DNA from: Saprospiraceae bacterium
GTDB lineage: Bacteria; Bacteroidota; Bacteroidia; Chitinophagales; Saprospiraceae
Length of the DNA stretch: 35,734 nucleotides
Direction: 5' to 3'
Assembly: GCA_028285545.1 (NCBI GenBank)
Contig: JANQPA010000117.1
Coordinates: 1-35,734 of the forward strand
A program made the position numbers and the translations under genes. The notes beneath the pieces are model-generated. The model did not search any database and was not told the origin of the DNA. It was given only the letters and a program-made list of their open reading frames with translations. Shown one piece after another: positions 8,849 to 17,088 of the stretch (within the stretch, counting starts at the first letter, position 1; every line of letters starts with the position of its first letter).

Positions 8849-11236
8849 ATGTATAAAAATTTCCTCAAAATAGCCCTTCGCCAAATCAGGAAGAACCCTG
8901 TTTTTTCAGCAATAAGCATTTTTGGATTATCCTTGTCCATTGCTTCAGCTTTATTACTTTTTGTGTTTATCAAAGGTGAGTTAAACTACGACCGTTATCA
9001 TGAAAACCCGGAACAGGTTTATCGAGTTGTTTTTGATCAGTATTTAGACCTTGGTAATTTTGCTACTACTCCTTTGCCAGTAGGTCCGGCTTTAGAACAA
9101 GATTATCCGGAGGTGGAAGCAATGTCAAGATATTCTTCAGGGCTAAACTCTCTAGTAAAATACCAGGAATTGGGCTTTTTTGAGGATGTTGCATTTATTG
9201 ATTCGGGCTTTGTGGATATTTTTAGTTTAACCTTTAGCTCAGGCGATATCAATACCATATTGACTAGCCCTAATGAGATAATCTTAAGTGAAAGCTACGC
9301 GCAAAAATATTTTGGAGATAAGAATCCAATAGGTGAAATTCTGGAGATTGGTTCAAGTGGAGGATTAAATTCCAGGGTGACAGGTGTATTCAAGGATTTT
9401 CCACAGGAATCCCATATCCAATTTGATATGGCTTTAACTTTTAGCACTTTTGAAAAAGTATATGGACCTGCCAGGCTTTGGCGGCAAATGCCTTCGAACT
9501 ACACTTATTTGAGATTGAAAAAGGAGGCGAATCCGCAAGAGTTAATTGCTAAGTTGCCTGATTTTGCCGAAAAATATGTTACCAAAGATTTAGAAGATTA
9601 TGAAAAATATAGTCTTAACCTTCAACCGATGTTGGATATCCATTTGCGCTCAGATTATGGTCGGGATTCTCAGAATGGAAACCTATCTTCGATTTATCTA
9701 TTAGGGATTATTGGCCTATTGCTATTAGCCATTGCCGGAATTAATTATGTGAATTATTCTATTGCGGGATTTACCAAAAGAATAAAGGAAATAAGTGTTC
9801 GCAAAACTATTGGAGCCAATCGAGGAAACCTAATCCAGCAATTTCTGGGAGAAACAATGATTATTGTTGTCCTGGCAGGAGGATTTGCTTTAATTTGGGC
9901 AGATCTATTGCTTCCAATATTTAATCATACTTCAGGTAAGGCTTTTCAATCATCGGATCTTCATCATTGGACCATCTACCTGGCACTAATAATCATAATT
10001 CCTTCTCTCGGATTTTTAGCAGGTATTTTTCCCGCTATATTTTTATCGGGCTTTAGGCTTTCACAAACCTTAAAAGGGAAGGTATCCAATCTTTCTATTG
10101 CTAATTTTTCACGTAAAGGCCTGGTGGTTGTTCAATTTGCTGTTTCAATTGCCCTAATCATTGGTACGGTAGTAGTGTGGCAGCAAATGGATTTTATCCG
10201 GGAAAAAATAAGGCCGGAAGTCAGCGAACAAGTAGCGGTATTTAAAATCAATAGTAATATATCAGGCAAATTTGCTACGCTAGAGCAAGAATTAGAACGT
10301 TTTCCTGGAGTTATAGAAGTAGCTGGAGGCAGTAATATCCCTTCCTTTTATGGGGATAGCTGGCCTCTGAGGCGCAGTGTTTTGCCCAAACCCGTGCAGA
10401 CTGAAAACTATGCCATCCAAGGGGATTATATTGAGGCCATGGGGTATAAGATTATTGCCGGACGTACTTTGGATCCAAATCTTAGTTCTGATGTTAGCAG
10501 TGGGTTTGTTTTGAATCGAACGGCTGTCAGTGCATTAGAATTAGGTAGCCCGGAGGATGCTATTGGCGAAACCATTACCTGGGGTGGGCCACGTAAGAAT
10601 GGGGTAGTTGTAGGGGTTATCGAGGACTTTTATTTTAGTTCCTTAAAAAGTGAAGTTGAACCGGCCGTCATACAATTTGCTCCGGCTTCATTTATGACCA
10701 GCGAATTTATTGCCGTTCGTTTTTACCCGGATCAGGTGAAAAATTTAATACCAAGAATTCAGGAATCTGTGAATGAATTGGATCCCACCTGGTATGCGGA
10801 AGTGAATTACCTTGATGAGAATTTTATGGAAATTCATGAAAATGATGCCCAATTGGGTAGAGTATTTAGTGCTTTCGCTTTGCTGGCCTTAATTATTTCA
10901 TGTATGGGCTTATTTGGATTGGTTGCCTTTGCTGCTGCCCGCAGGACGAAAGAAATTGGTATTCGTAAAGTACTTGGTGCCACCATAATAAATATTGTAA
11001 GTCTATTATCCAAAGAGTTTTTATGGTTGGTTCTTATTGCCATGATATTAGTTATTCCCCTTTCCTGGTATGGTATGAATCAATGGCTGAATAATTTTGC
11101 CTATCATATCACTATTAAACCCTGGGTTTTCTTGTCTGCTGGTTTGATAGCTATTCTGGTGGCCACTTTTACGGTTGGCTATCAAAGTGTTAAGGCCGCA
11201 TTAGCAGATCCGGTGAATAGTTTGAGGGATGAGTAA
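8849..11236 (+). CDS. ABC transporter permease, MacB/FtsX type
   Basis: A 795-residue inner-membrane protein of the stand-alone permease type common in Bacteroidota. It has one transmembrane helix near the N-terminus (~22-42), a periplasmic MacB core domain, and a first FtsX domain with three helices (~280-400: IYLLGIIGLLLLAIAGINYVNY, then VRKTIGANRGNLIQQFLGE). A second half repeats this plan (helix ~428-447, periplasmic part, FtsX domain ~675-790 with RTKEIGIRKVLGATIINIV). The two R-K-x-(I/L)-GA motifs are the coupling helices that would contact an ATPase. No ATPase gene is adjacent. Family members act in mechanotransmission or lipoprotein/peptide efflux; the substrate here is unknown. Confidence 0.9.
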   Translation: MYKNFLKIALRQIRKNPVFSAISIFGLSLSIASALLLFVFIKGELNYDRYHENPEQVYRVVFDQYLDLGNFATTPLPVGPALEQDYPEVEAMSRYSSGLNSLVKYQELGFFEDVAFIDSGFVDIFSLTFSSGDINTILTSPNEIILSESYAQKYFGDKNPIGEILEIGSSGGLNSRVTGVFKDFPQESHIQFDMALTFSTFEKVYGPARLWRQMPSNYTYLRLKKEANPQELIAKLPDFAEKYVTKDLEDYEKYSLNLQPMLDIHLRSDYGRDSQNGNLSSIYLLGIIGLLLLAIAGINYVNYSIAGFTKRIKEISVRKTIGANRGNLIQQFLGETMIIVVLAGGFALIWADLLLPIFNHTSGKAFQSSDLHHWTIYLALIIIIPSLGFLAGIFPAIFLSGFRLSQTLKGKVSNLSIANFSRKGLVVVQFAVSIALIIGTVVVWQQMDFIREKIRPEVSEQVAVFKINSNISGKFATLEQELERFPGVIEVAGGSNIPSFYGDSWPLRRSVLPKPVQTENYAIQGDYIEAMGYKIIAGRTLDPNLSSDVSSGFVLNRTAVSALELGSPEDAIGETITWGGPRKNGVVVGVIEDFYFSSLKSEVEPAVIQFAPASFMTSEFIAVRFYPDQVKNLIPRIQESVNELDPTWYAEVNYLDENFMEIHENDAQLGRVFSAFALLALIISCMGLFGLVAFAAARRTKEIGIRKVLGATIINIVSLLSKEFLWLVLIAMILVIPLSWYGMNQWLNNFAYHITIKPWVFLSAGLIAILVATFTVGYQSVKAALADPVNSLRDE

Positions 11237-11246
11237 AAGATATGAC

Positions 11247-11300
11247 AGATAGATCAATTGGTGTGGCCTGAAGCCACACCAATTGATCTATCTATTTTTA
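11247..11300 (+). terminator. Strong terminator with a 21-bp perfect stem
   Basis: Positions 11247-11267 and 11273-11293 are perfect reverse complements around the loop CTGAA, followed by ATTTTTATTTTT. The core is GGTGTGGC/GCCACACC. It starts 11 nt after the permease stop. The stem is unusually long and faultless; compare 25313-25367. Confidence 0.88.
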
Positions 11301-11337
11301 TTTTTATCTTAAAGCTCCATTTTTAAAATCAAAAATT

Positions 11338-12948
11338 ATGGCGCTTCAGGACCTCCGACTATGTATACTATTCTTCTTTCTTTCGGGTACTATCATTGCT
11401 CAAAATCATCATGATCGTTTTTCAAAAATTGATGTTCAACATTATCAGTTTGGCTTGGAGCTAAGCGATCAATCAGATGAGGTTAAGGGAAATGCTTCCA
11501 TAAAAATCTTGTTTAAAGAGGGGATTCGATCTTTTGATTTGGACCTAGTGAGTTCATCGGGAGGTACAGGAATGCAAGTTAACGAAGTGAAAGAAGATGG
11601 TAAAACGCTTTCTTTTGAACAGAAGGGAGAAACCTTATCTATAGAATTGGAGAACCGCGCAAAAAAAGGGGATGAAAAACTCTTTGAAATCAGTTATCAG
11701 GGCGTTCCCAAAGATGGGCTGGTCATAGGAAAAAACAAACATGGAGATCGTACCTTTTTTGGAGATAACTGGCCGAATCGGGCACATCATTGGTTGCCTT
11801 CAGTTGATCATCCTTCCGATAAAGCTTCGGTTGAATTTATTGTTACCGCCCCCAATCATTATCAGGTAGTAGCCAATGGTCGACTAATCGAAGAAACCGA
11901 CTTGGATGATGAAATGAAACTTACCCACTGGAAAACAGACATAGTTTTACCTACCAAAGTTATGGTTATTGGGTTAGCTCCCTTTGCAGTACAATATCTT
12001 GGAGAGGTACAAGGAGTGCCCATGAGCAGCTGGGTGTTTAAAAAAGACAGGAAGGCAGGATTTTATGATTATGCTCAGGCTACTCATATCATGCACTGGT
12101 TTATCGATCATGTAGGCCCATACCCTTATGCCAAATTGGCCAATGTACAATCAAAAACCCGCTATGGAGGGATGGAAAATGCAGGCAACATTTTTTATTT
12201 CGAAAATTCTGTGACTGGAAATAGAACTATTGAAGGATTGTTAGCTCATGAGATAGCTCACCAATGGTTTGGCAATTCTGCTTCTGAGGCCGATTGGCAT
12301 CACGTCTGGCTCAGTGAAGGTTTTGCTACCTATTTTACCAATCTGTATATGGAATGGCAATATGGGAGAGATAGATTAGAAGAAATGTTACAAGATCAGC
12401 GAGTAACCATCATTAGATTTGCTGCAAGTAGCAAGGCTCCAATAGTCGATAAGAGCATTACCAATTATAATCGATTGCTTAATGCTAATTCTTATCAAAA
12501 AGGAGGATGGGTGCTGCATATGTTAAGAAATGAGATTGGAAATGATGCTTTCTGGCAAGGTATTCATGCCTATTATGAAAAGTATAAATATGGAAATGCT
12601 CTAACGGAAGATCTGCAAAAGGTAATGGAAGAAGTTTCAGATAAAGATTTAGGTTGGTTTTTTCAACAATGGATCTACTGGCCCGGAATGCCTGAATTGG
12701 ATGTGGATTGGAAATACCAGAAAAAAGATGATCGTATAGCTATCGAAGTTAAACAAAAGCAATCAGGAAAGCCTTACCGGATGGCATTAGAATTGTCATT
12801 TTTTGATAAAAATAGAAATGAACTGGTGAGAAAAACTTTTGAAGTCACTGAAAAGAAGCAGGAGTTTAAAATAGAGGGAGTTTCTGAAAAACCGGAGGGG
12901 ATGATTGTCGATCCTGATGTGAATTTATTATTTAAGATGAAAGATTGA
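11338..12948 (+). CDS. M1 family zinc aminopeptidase, exported
   Basis: A 536-residue metallopeptidase that removes N-terminal residues from peptides. A signal peptide (CILFFFLSGTIIAQ) indicates periplasmic or extracellular location. The order is a beta-rich N-terminal domain (~25-205), then the thermolysin-like catalytic domain. Visible residues are the exopeptidase motif GGMENAGN, the zinc site HEIAHQW (His304, Glu305, His308), and the third ligand in LSEGFATY (Glu327). The catalytic Tyr is probably that in ANSYQKGGWV. It lacks the long C-terminal HEAT-like domain of PepN, so it is a short M1 form. The start at ATG 11338 gives a good signal sequence. It has its own leader after the preceding terminator. 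Confidence 0.92.
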   Translation: MALQDLRLCILFFFLSGTIIAQNHHDRFSKIDVQHYQFGLELSDQSDEVKGNASIKILFKEGIRSFDLDLVSSSGGTGMQVNEVKEDGKTLSFEQKGETLSIELENRAKKGDEKLFEISYQGVPKDGLVIGKNKHGDRTFFGDNWPNRAHHWLPSVDHPSDKASVEFIVTAPNHYQVVANGRLIEETDLDDEMKLTHWKTDIVLPTKVMVIGLAPFAVQYLGEVQGVPMSSWVFKKDRKAGFYDYAQATHIMHWFIDHVGPYPYAKLANVQSKTRYGGMENAGNIFYFENSVTGNRTIEGLLAHEIAHQWFGNSASEADWHHVWLSEGFATYFTNLYMEWQYGRDRLEEMLQDQRVTIIRFAASSKAPIVDKSITNYNRLLNANSYQKGGWVLHMLRNEIGNDAFWQGIHAYYEKYKYGNALTEDLQKVMEEVSDKDLGWFFQQWIYWPGMPELDVDWKYQKKDDRIAIEVKQKQSGKPYRMALELSFFDKNRNELVRKTFEVTEKKQEFKIEGVSEKPEGMIVDPDVNLLFKMKD

Positions 12949-12980
12949 CGACTGGACAGCCGCCAATCTTTCATCTTAAA
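12931..12980. terminator. Bidirectional terminator overlapping both stop codons
   Basis: A perfect 17-bp stem (12931-12947 with 12964-12980) and a 16-nt loop. The left arm encodes the last residues of the aminopeptidase, whose stop ends at 12948. The right arm covers the stop of the convergent gene at 12976-12978. The A/T ends of the stem supply U tracts on both strands. Confidence 0.8.
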
Positions 12981-13839
12981 TTTTTACAAATACACCCACA
13001 TTAAAAGCGGTATTTGCATAAATCAACTTACCAGAAACGGCTTTGCTAATCCCTGCTGATACTCCCCATTTATTGTTGATGTTATAATTGATTTCAGGAG
13101 CAATGGTAAAATGTTCTGTGTTATTGGCAAATATGGTGACTCCGGTTGATTCACTAGGCAGTGTTCCATTATTAAAGGATTCCACCCCATAGAATCTCAT
13201 AATAGGGGTAATTTTATTATTAAAAAGGTTGGCTCCAATTTCAAATCCATATCTGAATTCATCAGAAAAGCCCCTGGTTCTGTTATTAACCCCTACAAAA
13301 ACATTAGAGTAAGCATTTACTTTTCCAATTTTAAAACCAAGGCCGGCATCGAATTGTAAAAGCTGGTTAAATTCACCATCGCCAGTCTGTAAAGTTCCCT
13401 CGCTTCCGCCACTATTTTCTCCTAAAGGGATACCAAATTGAATCATTGCACTTACTGCTAATGATCCTTTTTGAAATAGACCATATTTGAGACTAATGTC
13501 GACATCACCGAGACTATTGATGGCTTCTCCAGGCATTAAAACTTCACCTGTTGTGCCTGAAACAGTATTATTAAATAGAGCTCTACTGAAAAAAGGAAAA
13601 TAAACGATACCAGTTAATTTATCTGTAAAGCCATATTCACCGTAAAGGCTGGTTGTAAACAAACCATTGGTAATATTGGGGTCAATTAGACCAAGATCTG
13701 TATAATGCTCATCTGCTCGGATCCACCACTCTGATAATTTAAAATATCCCCTCCCTCTTTTTTGTGGCCAGCCTCCACCTGCCAATAAGGGAAAAGTAAT
13801 TAACGAACAAAACAGGAGGCTATATATTGACTTTTTCAT
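12976..13839 (-). CDS. Outer-membrane beta-barrel protein (uncharacterised)
   Basis: A 287-residue protein with a signal peptide (MKKSIYSLLFCSLITFPLLAGGG); ATG 13839 is chosen because it gives this signal, although the frame stays open to 13878. The mature part is made of alternating beta strands with aromatic girdles (GRGYFKLSEWWIRADEHY, YGEYGFTDKLTGIVYFPF, SLKYGLF, FGFEIGANLF-like stretches). It ends in NTAFNVGVFVKI, a plausible last strand. It resembles MetA-type or generic porin-like barrels, but I do not recognise the family with certainty. It starts 22 nt after the Ig/DM13 gene, so the two are probably cotranscribed, together with or downstream of the spondin gene. Confidence 0.7.
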   Translation of the reverse strand: MKKSIYSLLFCSLITFPLLAGGGWPQKRGRGYFKLSEWWIRADEHYTDLGLIDPNITNGLFTTSLYGEYGFTDKLTGIVYFPFFSRALFNNTVSGTTGEVLMPGEAINSLGDVDISLKYGLFQKGSLAVSAMIQFGIPLGENSGGSEGTLQTGDGEFNQLLQFDAGLGFKIGKVNAYSNVFVGVNNRTRGFSDEFRYGFEIGANLFNNKITPIMRFYGVESFNNGTLPSESTGVTIFANNTEHFTIAPEINYNINNKWGVSAGISKAVSGKLIYANTAFNVGVFVKI

Positions 13840-13861
13840 AATGCTTAAGTTGTTTAAATAC

Positions 13862-14548
13862 TTATTCAATTTTACCATCTCCCACTTTTACTCGGAAGGG
13901 TTTACAATAATAAAGCAGGTAGGTATAATCCTCTATGTCGGTATCGGAAACGGTATATGAATGAGCTCCGCTGAAGACTTGTACTGCAGCGATTTCTTTA
14001 GCATTTGATATGGTATTGGGATTATTAGTTAAATAAAGGTATAATCCTGGGAGGCTACTAGAAGCTCGGTAATCCCCTGCAATTTCTATACGTAAATCTT
14101 CATCTTCCTGAGTAATTTTGAAAGTTCCTTCTAAAACATAACTGCTGGTTGTTCGGATAGTTCCACTTTTTTCATTATTACCACTTTCAACCGTTTCTTC
14201 TGCCACAGTAACGCTGGTAGTATCACTAATAAGTCGGATATTATCCATGTTCACAGAGGCAATCACCTCTACTTGCCCTTTTTGTTGTCCGGTAGCTTCA
14301 CCCAGTTCATTAATACTAAGTATGGAGGGATTGGAGCTTAACCATTCAACTGTTCTGTTCTCTGTCTGACCAATATTATTGGTAAATCTAGCCTCAAACT
14401 GGTAGGTGTCTCCTACAGCGAGGGTATCAACACTGCTGGTAATGCGGACTGTTTCTTCTACTGTATCAAAAATGACATCATCCTGGATACAAGAGGTGAA
14501 GAGTAGGGGTAAAATAAGAAATCGTAAAAAGAGTTTTTTCTGTTTCAT
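13862..14548 (-). CDS. Ig-like (BIG2) plus DM13-domain lipoprotein
   Basis: A 228-residue lipoprotein; ATG 14548 gives a signal with lipobox LFTSC (Cys20). The frame is open further upstream, but that part is not signal-like. Residues ~35-115 form a bacterial Ig-like type 2 domain (VRITSSVDTLAVGDTYQFEA, EWLSSNPSILSINELGEATG, GQVEVIAS). Residues ~130-228 fit a DM13 domain: GTFKI, a DY...LPGLYLYLTN segment, SYTVSDTDIEDYTYLLYYC and KPFRVKVGDGKIE. The Cys in LYYCKPF is the conserved DM13 cysteine, proposed from the family to take part in redox or electron transfer. It lies between the spondin and barrel genes. The DM13 match is by pattern and should be confirmed with a profile. Confidence 0.75.
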   Translation of the reverse strand: MKQKKLFLRFLILPLLFTSCIQDDVIFDTVEETVRITSSVDTLAVGDTYQFEARFTNNIGQTENRTVEWLSSNPSILSINELGEATGQQKGQVEVIASVNMDNIRLISDTTSVTVAEETVESGNNEKSGTIRTTSSYVLEGTFKITQEDEDLRIEIAGDYRASSSLPGLYLYLTNNPNTISNAKEIAAVQVFSGAHSYTVSDTDIEDYTYLLYYCKPFRVKVGDGKIE

Positions 14549-14622
14549 AAAACTAAAGCTGTTGATTTTAAAAAACATAGCAAACATGAATCTTCCCGAA
14601 TTTTCAAAAATCATTCACAAAA

Positions 14623-14657
14623 GTGATCTCAGGTCAGCAACATATAACTGCCTTCGG
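14623..14657 (+). repeat. Dispersed short repeat, copy 2 (GTGATCTCA-N12-ATAACTGCC)
   Basis: GTGATCTCA (14623-14631), exactly 12 nt, then ATAACTGCC (14644-14652) and TTCGG repeat the pattern at 1601-1635 in the same orientation; both copies are preceded by ACAAAA. It sits in the 141-nt gap between the spondin and Ig/DM13 genes, antisense to their transcription. Confidence 0.6.
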
Positions 14658-14689
14658 AATGACTCATGTTTTGAAAAAATCGCAAAAAA

Positions 14690-15982
14690 TTATTGCTGTG
14701 CATTAATGGTGATCTTAATGGCATCAGCTACTGTCGGATATAAGAAACCATCGTTGACAATTTGTACGGAACCTCCTTCGCTTGGCCCGGAATTTCCACC
14801 TCCTCTGGCGGGTTGGTTATTACCTGCTCCTGGATATTCATTGACCTCTGTTCCTGCATCCCATAAGTCCAGGTTACCAGAAATATCTCCACTGATTGCA
14901 ACTCCATTATTGAATAAAGTAATACCTCCTTCTCCAAAGCCATAGAATAAATCATTGGTGTGTACCAGCATGGTAGCCAGGCTGAGGTAATCGCCTTCTT
15001 CTGCTTCAAAAGTAAAAGAATAACTTTGTCCTGGAGGTAATACCCCCGGTTGGGTAGCTCCTTCAGGAGTATTAAAGATTCCATAAGCGGTAACTCCAGA
15101 GAAATTAGCAAGTGATGCATTCAATGGCGCAGGATCTCCATCTTCTGCTAATGCTTCAAGGCCAAGGCCCAAATCTGTTTCATTTTCTTCAAAAATAGGA
15201 TATACTCCAGCTTCATGGATGGCATATACGCCAGGTGCTAATGGAGAAGTATAACCAGTATTAGTAGTTAGGTTTTCTAGTGAAACGGCATTGTTCCCAT
15301 CTTCTGCTATATCCTCTAATCCTTCATCGGCTGCAGCATTATCTGTAAAAAGTTTCTCCTGAATACTATGGATAGCCCAAACGCCTGGTGCAAGTGGTGA
15401 AGGCAAAGAAGAATTAGCGGAAATATTTTCAAGGGTAACTGTAAATTCTGTTCCTCCGTCATGACTGATACTTAATCTTATATTTTCAGCAACAGCTGGA
15501 TAAGTATAACCATCGTTTACTTCGTCAATGGTGAGAACAACTCCATTTTCATCAGCTCCTGTATCCGGTCCTGACTGGCGAGGTGCCTGATTTGGGCCTG
15601 TTCCTGGTGCCTCATTGACTTCTGTTCCTGCATCCCATAATAATACCTGAGCCGTTACATCTCCGGTTAAGGCCACTCCATTATCATCGTAAAGTCGGAT
15701 ACCTGTATCTTCGGGGGCATAAAATAAATCATTGGTTTGAACCAACATAGTTGCAAAAGAAAGATAAGTACCTCTACCTGCATTGAATGTAAAGGTCTCA
15801 GAATCACCTGGTTGTAAGAACCCGGTGGCTCCTGAAGCAAGAAATCTAAAAGCGGGAAGGGTGTTTTCGATCGTAATCGTAAAAGTGGCGGATTCAGTTA
15901 CTGGGGTGTTGTCATCATCATTATCACAAGAAACAAATACCAAAACCAAGGCTAACAGTGCAAAGAAATTTCTAATTTTCAT
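14690..15982 (-). CDS. Lipoprotein with two spondin-type domains
   Basis: A 430-residue surface or periplasmic lipoprotein with lipobox VFVSC (Cys19) and an Asp-rich stretch just after it (CDNDDDN). It contains two related spondin_N-type domains (~33-185 and ~295-430). Both have the signature LSFATMLVQTNDLFYAPEDTG or LSLATMLVHTNDLFYGFGEGG, followed by WDAGTEVNE.PG.G.NQ. A middle piece (~190-290) carries two copies of SPLAPGVWAIH / SPLAPGVYAIH followed by GLE.(I/L)AEDG, which look like partial copies of the same domain. It is the first gene of the likely minus-strand operon and has a good promoter upstream (16036-16064). Spondin domains mediate adhesion in eukaryotes; the bacterial role is unknown. 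Confidence 0.85.
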   Translation of the reverse strand: MKIRNFFALLALVLVFVSCDNDDDNTPVTESATFTITIENTLPAFRFLASGATGFLQPGDSETFTFNAGRGTYLSFATMLVQTNDLFYAPEDTGIRLYDDNGVALTGDVTAQVLLWDAGTEVNEAPGTGPNQAPRQSGPDTGADENGVVLTIDEVNDGYTYPAVAENIRLSISHDGGTEFTVTLENISANSSLPSPLAPGVWAIHSIQEKLFTDNAAADEGLEDIAEDGNNAVSLENLTTNTGYTSPLAPGVYAIHEAGVYPIFEENETDLGLGLEALAEDGDPAPLNASLANFSGVTAYGIFNTPEGATQPGVLPPGQSYSFTFEAEEGDYLSLATMLVHTNDLFYGFGEGGITLFNNGVAISGDISGNLDLWDAGTEVNEYPGAGNNQPARGGGNSGPSEGGSVQIVNDGFLYPTVADAIKITINAQQ

Positions 15983-16035
15983 CGTGTTTTAAATAATTAA
16001 GTGATTAAATGGATTATAATTTTTGTTTTCGGGGA

Positions 16036-16064
16036 CAAAACTACAGCCAGACTTTTGCAGCAAA
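16036..16064 (-). promoter_or_regulatory. Bacteroidota-type promoter of the spondin operon
   Basis: On the minus strand, TTTG (16061-16064) is followed by 17 nt and TAGTTTTG (16036-16043). This matches the phylum's -33 TTTG and -7 TAnnTTTG pattern within its known spacing. It lies about 55 nt upstream of the spondin start codon. Confidence 0.65.
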
Positions 16065-16155
16065 ATCACGAGCTTATCACAGAATTATCACAATGAGCCT
16101 TTTGATTATTTATATTGTTGATTTTTAGTACTTTAGATGTTTATACTTAAGATTT

Positions 16156-16362
16156 TATGTGAATAGAATTTGTAATTACTGTCCTAATCGTGACATTTTA
16201 TATCAGGATTCATGTGAATAATATTCAGATTCACTGGTTACAATGAAGTCGATAATTGCATAATCAAACTTGTTTACAAGCTGTAAAACCTTTTTGCCTA
16301 GGTAGAATTTTCGGAGCATACGCCTATAGTTATACAGTTGTGTAGACTTTATTACATGTAAT
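16156..16362. promoter_or_regulatory. Divergent control region upstream of the two-component genes
   Basis: The 387-nt gap (15983-16369) separates the spondin operon from the response regulator. It holds a direct repeat of ATGTGAATA (near 16157 and 16213), an inverted repeat GTGAAT/ATTCAC (16214-16219, 16229-16234), and a perfect 12-bp palindrome ATTACATGTAAT (16351-16362) 7 nt before the response-regulator start. These are candidate operators; OmpR-type regulators usually bind direct repeats. No exact TAnnTTTG was found on the plus strand. Confidence 0.35.
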
Positions 16363-16369
16363 ACCCTAT

Positions 16370-17074
16370 ATGAAAAAAGTACTTATTGTAGAAGATGATC
16401 CGGATATTGTAACTCTTCTAAAAATTCATCTTTCAGACATGGGATGCGAATTGAAGTCCACCCATGATGGCAGTCAGGGACTTAATTTGGCCCTCGCCGA
16501 ATCATACGATTTGGTTATTTTGGATTTGATGCTTCCAGGGAAAGACGGTATGGAAATATGTCGTCAAATGAGAATGAACCACATCACTACTCCAGTAATG
16601 ATGTTGACCTCGAAATCTGAAGAAATAGATAAAGTACTGGGTCTGGAAATGGGAGCAGACGATTACCTCACCAAGCCCTTTAGTGTAAGAGAGTTTATTG
16701 CTCGAGTCAAGGCAATTTTTCGCCGGGCAGAAATGCATGTTCAAAAACAAACACAATCTTCTTCCGTAAAACATTTAGAGTATGGTGGCCTTAAGATAGA
16801 TTTGGACATGAGAAAAGTAAGCTTGGATGGAAAAAGGATTGAACTCTCCCCAAAAGAGTTTGAATTATTAACCCTCTTAGCTTCTAATCCTGGGAAAAGC
16901 TACGATCGGGCAAGGTTATTGAATTTGGTTTGGGGTTATGATTTTGATGGTTTCGAACATACGGTTAATTCGCATATCAATCGACTGAGAACAAAAATTG
17001 AACCTGATATTAGTAACCCTCAATACATACTGACGACCTGGGGGGTTGGTTATCGGTTTAATGAAGAAGCTTAA
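16370..17074 (+). CDS. OmpR-family response regulator
   Basis: A 234-residue cytoplasmic transcription regulator. The receiver domain (1-~120) has the acidic pocket E8-D9-D10, the phosphorylation site D52 (VILDLMLPGKDG), T80 and K102 (LTKPF). The C-terminal winged helix (~135-232) has ELSPKEFELLTLLASNPGKSY and HTVNSHINRLRTKIE, the OmpR/PhoB recognition segment. The histidine kinase starts 14 nt downstream, so the two form one operon. The spondin/DM13/barrel cluster facing them across the gap is a natural candidate target. Confidence 0.96.
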   Translation: MKKVLIVEDDPDIVTLLKIHLSDMGCELKSTHDGSQGLNLALAESYDLVILDLMLPGKDGMEICRQMRMNHITTPVMMLTSKSEEIDKVLGLEMGADDYLTKPFSVREFIARVKAIFRRAEMHVQKQTQSSSVKHLEYGGLKIDLDMRKVSLDGKRIELSPKEFELLTLLASNPGKSYDRARLLNLVWGYDFDGFEHTVNSHINRLRTKIEPDISNPQYILTTWGVGYRFNEEA

Positions 17075-17088
17075 TAAATTAAAGTCTT

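Noticed and set aside
14406-14945. A 179-codon plus-strand frame over the spondin/DM13 junction
   Set aside because: It overlaps two well-supported minus-strand genes and their gap; its translation has no domain or signal.
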